Assembly (NCBI GenBank): GCA_023135905.1
Contig: JAGLSE010000019.1
Location: 1 to 35,832 of the forward strand
Reading direction: 5' to 3'
Length of the DNA stretch: 35,832 nt
Source of the DNA: Candidatus Omnitrophota bacterium
GTDB taxonomy: Bacteria > Omnitrophota > Gorgyraeia > Duberdicusellales > 4484-171
The position numbers were made by a program, and so were the translations under genes. This document shows, piece after piece, positions 7,874 through 14,862 of this stretch. The notes under the pieces were generated by a model that was not told where the DNA came from, searched no databases, and saw nothing but the letters and a program-made list of their open reading frames with translations. Position 1 is the stretch's first letter. Every line of letters begins with the position of its first letter.

Positions 7874-8764
7874 ATGATTCATGAAAAAGCAATAATTGAT
7901 AAGGAAGTAATCTTGGGGGAAGGTGCAGAAATTGGGCCTTATTCTGTTATAGAAAAAGGGGTGCAATTAGGTAAAGGTGTGAAAATTTCTCCTTTTGTTC
8001 ATTTGAAATCTAATACTTTTATTGGAGACAATACTTTTATTGGAACAGGGGCAGTGATTGGTGAAATGCCTCAGATGTCAGGGCAGAGAGAGAATTTGGG
8101 AAAAATTCATATAGGGAAAAACAATATTATTAGAGAATATGTAACTATTAATTCTTCGAGTAGCCCTGAGAAATCCACGTCTATGGGAGACGGTAATTTT
8201 TTAATGGCATTTTCTCATATTGCTCATGATTGCAAGTTAGGTAATAATATTGTTATTTGCAATGGTACTATGCTTGCCGGTCATGTGGAGATCCAAGATA
8301 AAGCATTTATATCAGCTGATGTGGGAGTTCAACAATTTATTAGAATAGGAGCTTTAACCATGATAGGAGGTCTTTCTAGAGTTACTCAGGACGTTCCTCC
8401 CTTTATGATGGTAGTTGGCGGTTCTAGGGTAAGAGGATTGAATCTTGTAGGTATGAAACGACATTCTTTCACTAAAGATGATATTAAGGCGATAAAAAAA
8501 GCTTATAGTTTTCTTTATCGTCAAGACTTATCAATCAAAACCGCTTTATCTAAGTTAGAAACTATTGATTCAGAAAAAGTAAAAAAAATTATTGTTTTTA
8601 TAATTGCATCTAAAAAAGGAATTTGTAGTGCCCATAAAAGTAATTTAATAGAAAAAATATTTTTAGATTATCCATATTTATTGAGAACTAGAGTGTCGGG
8701 TTATCATTTATATCTGAAAACAAAAAAAGATATTTATGCCAAACGAATGAAAATTAGAGATTGA
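7874..8764 (+). CDS. lpxA: LpxA-like acyl-[ACP]-UDP-N-acetylglucosamine O-acyltransferase
   Basis: A left-handed beta-helix acyltransferase. In lipid A synthesis LpxA moves a 3-hydroxyacyl chain from acyl carrier protein to UDP-GlcNAc in the cytoplasm. The start chosen is ATG 7874 (MIHEKAIID, the usual LpxA opening) with AAAGGGG 10 bases before it, giving 296 residues; a TTG at 7844 would add ten unlikely residues. Hexapeptide repeats run through residues 10-190. The signature HIAHDC includes His118, equivalent to the catalytic His125 of E. coli, and is followed by LAGHVEIQDKA, GVQQFIRIG and DVPPF. The usual IREYVTINRGT loop is changed to TINSSSS. The protein is about 35 residues longer than E. 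coli LpxA at its C-terminus. No other lpx gene is in the window. Confidence 0.85.
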   Translation: MIHEKAIIDKEVILGEGAEIGPYSVIEKGVQLGKGVKISPFVHLKSNTFIGDNTFIGTGAVIGEMPQMSGQRENLGKIHIGKNNIIREYVTINSSSSPEKSTSMGDGNFLMAFSHIAHDCKLGNNIVICNGTMLAGHVEIQDKAFISADVGVQQFIRIGALTMIGGLSRVTQDVPPFMMVVGGSRVRGLNLVGMKRHSFTKDDIKAIKKAYSFLYRQDLSIKTALSKLETIDSEKVKKIIVFIIASKKGICSAHKSNLIEKIFLDYPYLLRTRVSGYHLYLKTKKDIYAKRMKIRD

Positions 8765-8879
8765 TTTGTTTTTCAAAACTTCAGTATATAGCCACTGCTT
8801 ATTTCTTGGTTTCCAGTATCCGGTTTTCTTCATCCGATTTTCTGACCTCTTTAGCATTTAGCCTATGGATTGCAAGAAT

Positions 8880-9746
8880 TTATGTCTGTTCTTTAAACAA
8901 TGAACTGCCATCACACTTGGCAGTATTTAAATCATTAAAGCCTTCTCTGCAGGATGAGAATAGTATGTTTTCTTTTGAAGAAATATCTCTTATTTGGTCA
9001 ATTATTTTTTTTCTTAATATTTCAGATAAATAAATAGAATTATTTATTCTTTGTCCTTCCTTGTAGTACAGTTTATGCCAAATTTTTTGGTGATTAGGAA
9101 AAACGTTGATCATCCTTTTGAAATTATCGGGTTTGATTTTATAGGTTGAAGTTATAATTTGTTTTACGCCGCATTGTTTCAACTTTTTTATCATATACGG
9201 TATTTCAGTATTATTTATATTGTAAATTATAGGGTCAAAACGGCAAACTACCGGAAGGTAATAAGAAATTTTTTTTATTGCAAGTAACCTTTCATGAGGG
9301 GAGGAAACATTAGGCTCTAGTTTTTTTGATAATTGTTCATTTAAGGTGGTTAATGATATGCTTACTACCAATGATTTGAAGGTTTTTAATAAATCTAAGT
9401 CAGATAATATAAGAGAAGATTTTGTTATTAAATTAATTTTTAATTTATAGGATGTTAGTATTTCTAATAATTGTCTAGTTATTTTTAGTTTTTTTTCTAA
9501 AGGGATATAAGGGTCTGAGGAATTTGAAATGGCAATTATTGAATTTTCTGGTATTTTTTTTATTTCTCGTTGGAGTTTATTTAAGAAATCTTTTTTTTCT
9601 CGAGGTTTAGAGAAATCTCTTATATATGATGAGGCGTAACAATAGAGACAATTATGACTACATCCTGTATATGGAGATAAACTGTATTTTTTAGGGCAGC
9701 TGCATATTTTATTTTCCCAAGGATCAAAGGGAGTTATTAACGGCAT
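8880..9746 (-). CDS. Radical SAM protein, spore photoproduct lyase-like (COG1533 type)
   Basis: A 288-residue radical SAM enzyme with the [4Fe-4S] motif C29-x3-C33-x2-C36 (CSHNCLYC), preceded by SPYTGC as in the family often labelled DNA repair photolyase or SplB-like. Further family blocks include ISNSSDPYIPLE, then LNLITKSSLI-like and VSISLTTL. The C-terminus carries the conserved SSCREGF and KCDGSSLF segment. Characterised relatives repair UV spore photoproduct, but most members of this group have no known substrate and the organism need not sporulate. It is alone on the minus strand between two plus-strand genes. The stop is at the 8880 side; about 115 bases without features separate it from the LpxA-like gene. 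The start is the only ATG near the family N-terminus and lacks a good ribosome site. Confidence 0.85.
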   Translation of the reverse strand: MPLITPFDPWENKICSCPKKYSLSPYTGCSHNCLYCYASSYIRDFSKPREKKDFLNKLQREIKKIPENSIIAISNSSDPYIPLEKKLKITRQLLEILTSYKLKINLITKSSLILSDLDLLKTFKSLVVSISLTTLNEQLSKKLEPNVSSPHERLLAIKKISYYLPVVCRFDPIIYNINNTEIPYMIKKLKQCGVKQIITSTYKIKPDNFKRMINVFPNHQKIWHKLYYKEGQRINNSIYLSEILRKKIIDQIRDISSKENILFSSCREGFNDLNTAKCDGSSLFKEQT

Positions 9747-9937
9747 AAATAATATTTTAAATATTAGGGAGTTGAAGTCAACATTTTTTTATTTAAAGTT
9801 GTTTGTTTCAGCAAGATGGGGCTTAATTTGTTTACCAAATATATTATTACGATTATTCAAATAAAAGATAATAAAATCTGCCGCATCATCAAAAATTTTA
9901 TTATTCAAAATACATGAATAGAAAAAGATACTCTTTG

Positions 9938-9946
9938 TGATATAAT
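9938..9946 (+). promoter_or_regulatory. Extended -10 promoter of the MscS-like gene
   Basis: TGATATAAT is a perfect extended -10 box (TGn plus TATAAT), 66 bases before the start codon at 10012. No good -35 box is needed or seen. Confidence 0.5.
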
Positions 9947-10011
9947 AAAATTCGAAAAATATATTAGTCAATATAAATATTATTTGAACAATTTTAGGAG
10001 GTGTAGAGATT

Positions 10012-10647
10012 ATGGTAGATATTAAAAAAGGTAACAAGGAATTGTTTAGAGAAATTTTGAAAAAAATACTTTCACCGTCTTTAGTTTTGGTAATATTTCT
10101 AATGCTGCATAATTTTTATAAAACAAATATTCATTTTTATCTATCTAAGCGAGGGAGTTTTAGTCTTAACGAATGCTTTATCATAGCTAACATTATTTTA
10201 ATAGGAATTATTTTTCATAAAGCAGTTGTAGCGTTTTTTTTAGGGTATAAAGGAAAAATACCGTCTAACGGTTTATCTGCTTTGAATAAAGAGTTTGTGC
10301 CTGTTATTTCCTATGGTTGTAAACTTCTTATCAAAATTTTTGTTTTTTTAGGTATAATATCGGTTTTTGAAATACGTTCAGCTTATTTAATAAATGTGTT
10401 AACTGTGGTTTTGGTAACAGCAGTTTTATTATTCAAGGACAATCTACTCAATATCATTGCAGGATTTATGATTTTTATTGATAAACCTTTTGTAGTAGGA
10501 GATATGATTGAAATATATTCCGGAGAAATAGTAGAGGTTTTAGAAGTTGGAATTCGACGGTCAAAATTTTTATCTGAAAAGAATGCTATTGTAAATATGC
10601 CTAACCAGTTGTTAAGTAAAATTAAAATTGTTAATTATCGTTCATAG
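10012..10647 (+). CDS. Minimal MscS-family mechanosensitive channel
   Basis: A 211-residue membrane protein. Hydrophobic segments lie at about 20-40, 56-78, 100-118 and 123-143. They are followed by the MscS pore-helix and beta-domain region: FKDNLLNIIAGFMIFIDKPF, then VGDMIEI, VEVGIRRSKF and NMPNQLLSKIKIVNYRS. MscS channels open under membrane tension and release solutes after osmotic downshock. The protein ends right after the beta domain and lacks the alpha/beta C-terminal cage of E. coli MscS (286 residues). No further MscS-like sequence is visible after the stop, so this looks like a naturally short form, though truncation is possible. AGGAGGTG at 9996-10003 gives an excellent ribosome site. 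A solute-release channel next to remains of compatible-solute genes is suggestive context only. Confidence 0.85.
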   Translation: MVDIKKGNKELFREILKKILSPSLVLVIFLMLHNFYKTNIHFYLSKRGSFSLNECFIIANIILIGIIFHKAVVAFFLGYKGKIPSNGLSALNKEFVPVISYGCKLLIKIFVFLGIISVFEIRSAYLINVLTVVLVTAVLLFKDNLLNIIAGFMIFIDKPFVVGDMIEIYSGEIVEVLEVGIRRSKFLSEKNAIVNMPNQLLSKIKIVNYRS

Positions 10648-10749
10648 GAAAGTTTATAGAGATATTCATAATATATTTCTTAATTTTATTTAAATAATTT
10701 ATGTCAGAAATTTGGGATAAAAATCAGTTTTAGGTTTAGTAAGGAATAA

Positions 10750-10860
10750 ATTTCAGAATATACTTTTGTAGCAGCTTCGAATCGTCAGCCGTATATCCAT
10801 AAAATATCAAGAGGAAAATAGAGCGTATTCGAGGGTCGAGAGGAGTAATCACGGCTTTGG
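10750..10860 (+). pseudogene. Remnant of a GT20 (trehalose-6-P synthase/OtsA-like) N-terminus
   Basis: Translation from 10753 gives SEYTFVAASNRQPYIHKISR, matching the GT20 N-terminus (V-V-SNR-x-PYIH). After a one-base frame change near 10815 it continues KIERIRGSRGVITAL, matching the family block K-I-x-x-x-R-x-x-G-G-LVTAL that binds the nucleotide sugar. Nothing beyond this N-terminal part remains, and a stop follows in the first frame. GT20 enzymes make trehalose-6-phosphate or glucosylglycerol-phosphate. This is a fossil: two frames, no start with a ribosome site, about 35 codons instead of about 470 or more. Confidence 0.65.
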
Positions 10861-10864
10861 TTCA

Positions 10865-11038
10865 TATAATACGAGAGTTGCGAAGGCGATTTGGAAAGGT
10901 AAACCGGTTATTGGGGGAGCTGTATGAGGTATAAATGCTCAATCGGTATATGTCTCAACAGAAGTTACATTTAATTCTATTGAAGGTTGTGCTTATCGGA
11001 TACGTTATCTTTTGAATAATCCCACAGTTTCAGCGTAG
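10865..11038 (+). pseudogene. Remnant of a TreT-like trehalose synthase (GT4) C-terminus
   Basis: The frame reads NTRVAKAIWKGKPVIGGAV, stop TGA (10925-10927), GINAQ, then FNSIEGCAYRIRYLLNNPTV and stops at 11036. This is the C-terminal part of trehalose glycosyltransferring synthase (TreT): the family pattern is V-x-EALWKGKPV, then GGI-x-x-Q, then SVEGCAxRIxxLL-x-P. The acidic E-x7-E motif, the GG after the pocket and everything before are lost or changed, so it cannot work. It abuts the GT20 fossil with no gap, as if one large deletion joined the 5' end of one gene to the 3' end of its neighbour. Confidence 0.7.
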
Positions 11039-11087
11039 GTTGTTTTATAAAATAGGTTATATATTTAGTTTAAAGAAAAAAGTTGAA

Positions 11088-11186
11088 ATGGTATATTGGG
11101 CTCCTTTTTTACATTTTTATCAAGCATCCATTCAGTCATATTCGGTACTTTAAAAAGTATGTAATAAAATTAGGGTTACTTTATTA
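11088..11186 (+). pseudogene. Remnant of a GH57-family N-terminus
   Basis: From ATG 11088 the frame reads MVYWAPFLHFYQASIQSYSV and then meets TAA at 11151-11153, followed in frame by KVCNKIRVTLLG and another stop. The WAPFLHFYQ segment matches the first beta-strand of a GH57 subgroup that begins W-A-N-FLH-I-YQPP. This is the third consecutive broken carbohydrate gene, and it lies immediately before an intact GH57 gene of a different subgroup (which begins with HFHQP). Only the first 30 or so codons remain. Confidence 0.55.
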
Positions 11187-11195
11187 GGGTAAAAA

Positions 11196-13232
11196 ATGAA
11201 TAAAATATATTTTGGATTAGCCTTGCATTTCCATCAGCCAATAGGGAATTTTGATAATATTTTTAAAAGAGCTTGTGATAATTGTTATAGACCTTTTTTA
11301 GAACTTTTATCTGCATATCCTAACTTGAAAATGACTTTTCATATTTCAGGTTGTTTATGGGATTATTTGGATAAAAATGAACCGAATATAATAAAACTTT
11401 TAGAAAATATGGTTTCTCGTCATCAGATAGAGATAATGGGGGGAGGCTATTATGAGCCGATTTTTACTTCTATATCCGAAAAAGACAGAATAGGTCAAAT
11501 GGACTTAATGTCTAAATATATTAAAAACAAATTTGGAGTTATACCTAAAGGTATGTGGTTGCCGGAGCGTGTTTGGGATTTAGGATTAGTAAAGAGTATC
11601 AGAGAAGTAGGATTGCGTTATTTAATTTTAGATGATGAACATTTAAAAAGTTCAGGTGTTAATGAGGAAGATATTTATGGTTATTTTTTAACTGGTGAGA
11701 GGAAAGGAAAATTAGCAGTTTTTCCTTCAGACAAAAACTTAAGATATATGATACCGTTTAAGATGCCTCACGAGATAAGAGATTATATGAAGTCGGTTAG
11801 TGAAAAGAAGGGAGATGTCCTGTTGACTTATGGGGATGATGGTGAGAAATTTGGAGAATGGCCGGGAACTCATAAATGGGTTTTTGAAGACAAATGGTTG
11901 AGCAATTTCTTTAATATGCTTCAGGAAAATTCAGAATGGATTAAATTGGTTCATCTTTCCGAATATTTAGAAAAAAATGAATCCAGGGGATTTATAAATA
12001 TAAAACAAGGTTCATATAAAGAAATGATGGAATGGTCTGATGGGAATTGGCTTAATTTTTTTTCCAAATATCCTGAATCTAATCAAATGAATAAAAGAAT
12101 GTATTATATCAGTACAAAATTAGAACAAATAGAGAAACAAGTTAAAGTAAAGATAAATGAAAATATAGAAAAGGCAAAAATCCAATTGTATATGGGGCAG
12201 TGTAATTGTGCGTATTGGCATGGTGTATTTGGGGGTCTTTATCTTTATCATTTAAGAAGTGCAGTCTATAATCATTTAATTGAAGCCGATAAAATGTTAG
12301 ATTCTATCAACCATAAAAATAAAAGTAATTGGTTAGATATCAAAGATTATGATTTCGATTTAGATGGTAAAGATGAAATTATTATGGAAAATAATAATTT
12401 TTCTATTTATATTGATCCTTTTGAAGGAGGGGTTATAAAGGAACTTGATTATAAATCTCTTTCTTTTAATTTTATAAATACTTTATCAAGGAAGAAAGAG
12501 ATTTATCATGAAAAGATATTAACCTTTGTTCCTCAACATGATGATTCAAAAGTCGCAACAATACACGATGATTGTAGGGAAGTCGATCCCGCTTTAAAAG
12601 AAGCGCTTGTTTACGATAAATATCCAAGAATGTTTTTTAGAACATATTTTGTAAAAAAAGATATTAATTTGGAAGAGCTTATAAACTCTGATTATGAAGA
12701 ACTGGGAGATTTTTCAACAGGAAAGTATGAGACAGTAATTAAAGCTAAGGGAATTAATTTAAAAAGAAAATCATTTTTTTTGGACGGATCAGTGCTGTTA
12801 AATAAACAGATACAAATAAATTCAAAAAGTGGAATAGAATTTATTTGCAATGTAAAAAAAATAAATGGTAAATATAGTGATTTATTGATAGGTGCGGAAT
12901 TTAATTTTACTATGCCTTATTTGAATTCCGATAGATATTGTTATAAAGCTGAAGGTCAAATTTTAGGAGGGGTAGAAGAAAAAGGATGCGCCAATAATAC
13001 AGCGAATTTTAATATAGTGGATTCTGTTGGGGGAGGTAAAATTAGTTTTGAATTGATTGATAAACCCAAATATTTGTTTTATTTTCCAATTAAAACTGTA
13101 TCTCAGTCAGAAAAAGCTTATGAGTTAAATTACCAGGGTTCATGTATATTTCCGGTTTGGAAAGTAAATTTTAATACAAAGAATGAATTTAAATTTAAAG
13201 TTAAGTTAGGGTTTAAATTTTTGAAACCTTAA
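11196..13232 (+). CDS. GH57 4-alpha-glucanotransferase / alpha-amylase (TLGT type)
   Basis: A 678-residue GH57 enzyme resembling Thermococcus litoralis 4-alpha-glucanotransferase (659 residues). All five GH57 regions are visible: HFHQP (11-15), GGGYYEP (82-88), WLPERVWD with the nucleophile Glu124, YGDDGEKFGEWPG with the catalytic acid Asp214, and NCAYWHGVFGGLYLYHLR. TLGT uses Glu123 and Asp214, almost the same positions. Residues from about 380 on form the beta-sandwich domains (DUF1925/DUF1926-like) found in this subgroup. It would move alpha-1,4-glucan segments between chains, or hydrolyse them, during storage-glucan turnover, in the cytoplasm since no signal peptide is present. The ribosome site is weak (AGGG). 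It follows three fossils and precedes the main glycogen operon, which has its own promoter. Confidence 0.9.
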   Translation: MNKIYFGLALHFHQPIGNFDNIFKRACDNCYRPFLELLSAYPNLKMTFHISGCLWDYLDKNEPNIIKLLENMVSRHQIEIMGGGYYEPIFTSISEKDRIGQMDLMSKYIKNKFGVIPKGMWLPERVWDLGLVKSIREVGLRYLILDDEHLKSSGVNEEDIYGYFLTGERKGKLAVFPSDKNLRYMIPFKMPHEIRDYMKSVSEKKGDVLLTYGDDGEKFGEWPGTHKWVFEDKWLSNFFNMLQENSEWIKLVHLSEYLEKNESRGFINIKQGSYKEMMEWSDGNWLNFFSKYPESNQMNKRMYYISTKLEQIEKQVKVKINENIEKAKIQLYMGQCNCAYWHGVFGGLYLYHLRSAVYNHLIEADKMLDSINHKNKSNWLDIKDYDFDLDGKDEIIMENNNFSIYIDPFEGGVIKELDYKSLSFNFINTLSRKKEIYHEKILTFVPQHDDSKVATIHDDCREVDPALKEALVYDKYPRMFFRTYFVKKDINLEELINSDYEELGDFSTGKYETVIKAKGINLKRKSFFLDGSVLLNKQIQINSKSGIEFICNVKKINGKYSDLLIGAEFNFTMPYLNSDRYCYKAEGQILGGVEEKGCANNTANFNIVDSVGGGKISFELIDKPKYLFYFPIKTVSQSEKAYELNYQGSCIFPVWKVNFNTKNEFKFKVKLGFKFLKP

Positions 13233-13289
13233 ACGTAAAAATAATTAAAATTTAATAATTATTATTAATAAAATAGTTAAATTTCTGTA

Positions 13290-13318
13290 TTTACATTTTA
13301 GGATTATGGTGATATAGT
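13290..13318 (+). promoter_or_regulatory. Sigma-70-type promoter of the glycogen operon
   Basis: TTTACA (13290-13295), 17 bases, then TGaTATAGT with -10 hexamer 13313-13318. The -35 matches five of six consensus bases and the -10 is extended by TG. It lies 43 bases before the CBM48 gene. Confidence 0.6.
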
Positions 13319-13360
13319 TTTTATGTTTTTAATATACATGTTTTTAAAAAGGAGGTCGAA

Positions 13361-13654
13361 ATGGCAAAGAAGGTAGAAACAAAAATTAAAAAGACGGCAG
13401 CTAAGAAAGTTATGTTTAGTTTGAAAGTTTCTAATGCTAATTCAGTAAGCATCGCTGGTGATTTTAATGGTTGGGATGCGAATTCTGTGGCTCTTAAAAA
13501 GGTGCGTGGGGATATGTGGAAGAAAGATTTGCAGCTTGAGTCGGGTACATATCAATATAAATTTGTTGTGGATGGTCAATGGATTCTTGATCCAGATAAT
13601 AACCAAATAATTGCTAATGCTTTCGGCTCAGAAAATTCTGTGTTTAAGGTTTAG
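13361..13654 (+). CDS. Stand-alone CBM48/AMPK-type glycogen-binding protein
   Basis: A 97-residue protein: a Lys-rich N-terminus (about residues 2-20) followed by one CBM48 module (FSLKVSNANSVSIAGDFNGW, then MWKKDL, GTYQYKFVVDGQW, DPDN). CBM48 normally sits in front of GH13 branching and debranching enzymes or in AMPK beta subunits and binds alpha-glucan. Here it is the whole protein, with no catalytic part. The basic tail resembles that of the DUF4912 protein two genes on. A very good ribosome site (AAAGGAGGTCG) and a strong promoter suggest high expression, so it may be a granule-coating or scaffolding protein; that role is inference. First gene of the operon with the GT4 synthase, DUF4912 and two GH57 enzymes. 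Confidence 0.9.
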   Translation: MAKKVETKIKKTAAKKVMFSLKVSNANSVSIAGDFNGWDANSVALKKVRGDMWKKDLQLESGTYQYKFVVDGQWILDPDNNQIIANAFGSENSVFKV

Positions 13655-13681
13655 TCATTTGGGAGGGGTAATTTAAAATTA

Positions 13682-14842
13682 ATGAGAATAGCCCTTTTTT
13701 CTTGGGAAAGTTTGCATTCTATAAGTGTGGGAGGAGTTGCCTTTCACGTGACGGAATTGGCCTGCGCGCTTGAGCGTAAAGGTCATGAGGTACATGTTTT
13801 TACGCGTATAGGCAAAGAAGGACAATCGTGGTATGAACATATACACGGTGTTCATTACCATAGATGTCCGTTCCCTTCTGATAGCGATTTTGTGAAAGAG
13901 ATTGATAATATGTGCCTTTCATTTGTTAAATGTTTTTTCCAAACGGAAGATCACATTGGTAAGTTTGATATTATTCATGCGCATGATTGGCTTGTAGCTA
14001 ACGCAATTAAATGGATAAAGGAAACAAGGAATCATAAATCTATTTTTACTGTTCATTCTACAGAGTATGGCAGGTGTGGTAATAATTTTTTTGAAGGTCA
14101 TTCTGGTAGAATAAGAGATTATGAAAGAAGCGCAATCCATTTTGCTGATAGTGTTATCGCGGTATCTAATTATTTAAGAAGCGAAGTTTCATGGATGTAT
14201 GAGATGGCGGAAGATAGAATACATTCTATTTACAATGGTATTGATTGTAGTAAATTTGAGGGTTGGATAGACCCAAAAGCAGTCCGAAGACTATATGGAA
14301 TCAATCCTGAAGATGTTATTGTTTTGTTTGTAGGACGGATGGTTTATCAAAAAGGTCCGGACTTGCTCGTTGAAGCTATTCCTCATATTTTGAAGTACCA
14401 TACAAATGTTAAGTTTATATTTGTGGGTGATGGTGAGATGAAATGGAGTGTAGAGGAGAAAGCTTATTCTTTGGGAGTAAGCCAGTTTGCAAATTTTTTG
14501 GGATATCATAATGGATGGCGTTTAATAGATTTGTATAAGGCTTCCGATATTGTATGTATTCCAAGCAGGAATGAACCCTTCGGTATAGTAACTCTTGAAG
14601 CATGGAGTGCGGGTAAACCGGTTGTTGCTAGTGTTAATGGAGGACCGGGTGAGATAGTTTGGCATGATGTTAATGGATTGAAGATATATCCTACACCTGA
14701 TTCTGTTGCTTGGGGCCTTGGAACGATGTTGGAAGATTTAGGTCATGCAAGATGGATGGGTAAAAATGGGAGGATAGCTGTTGAGTCAGCATTTTCTTGG
14801 GATTCTATTTCAGATCAAGTGTTGGAAGCTTATTGTAGTTAA
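13682..14842 (+). CDS. GT4 family glycogen/alpha-glucan synthase
   Basis: A 386-residue GT-B glycosyltransferase of family GT4. The N-terminus (FSWES, GGVAFHVTELA, RKGHEVHVFTR) and DIIHAHDW are typical of the bacterial group found beside GH57 branching enzymes and annotated as glycogen synthase. The C-terminal half has FVGRMVYQKGPDLLVEA and the E-x7-E motif from Glu298 to Glu306 (EPFGIVTLE), which binds the nucleotide sugar, followed by GGPGEIV. With glgC nearby the donor is probably ADP-glucose; a maltose-1-phosphate synthase or another glucosyltransferase role cannot be excluded. It is shorter than GT5 GlgA (about 480), as expected for GT4. GGGAGGGG lies about 14 bases before the ATG, rather far. 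Confidence 0.85.
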   Translation: MRIALFSWESLHSISVGGVAFHVTELACALERKGHEVHVFTRIGKEGQSWYEHIHGVHYHRCPFPSDSDFVKEIDNMCLSFVKCFFQTEDHIGKFDIIHAHDWLVANAIKWIKETRNHKSIFTVHSTEYGRCGNNFFEGHSGRIRDYERSAIHFADSVIAVSNYLRSEVSWMYEMAEDRIHSIYNGIDCSKFEGWIDPKAVRRLYGINPEDVIVLFVGRMVYQKGPDLLVEAIPHILKYHTNVKFIFVGDGEMKWSVEEKAYSLGVSQFANFLGYHNGWRLIDLYKASDIVCIPSRNEPFGIVTLEAWSAGKPVVASVNGGPGEIVWHDVNGLKIYPTPDSVAWGLGTMLEDLGHARWMGKNGRIAVESAFSWDSISDQVLEAYCS

Positions 14843-14862
14843 TTTATTTAAAAGGAGAAGGC

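Noticed and set aside
8761-9033. 90-codon plus-strand open frame after the LpxA-like gene
   Set aside because: It mostly overlaps the antisense of the radical SAM gene, which has clear family motifs.
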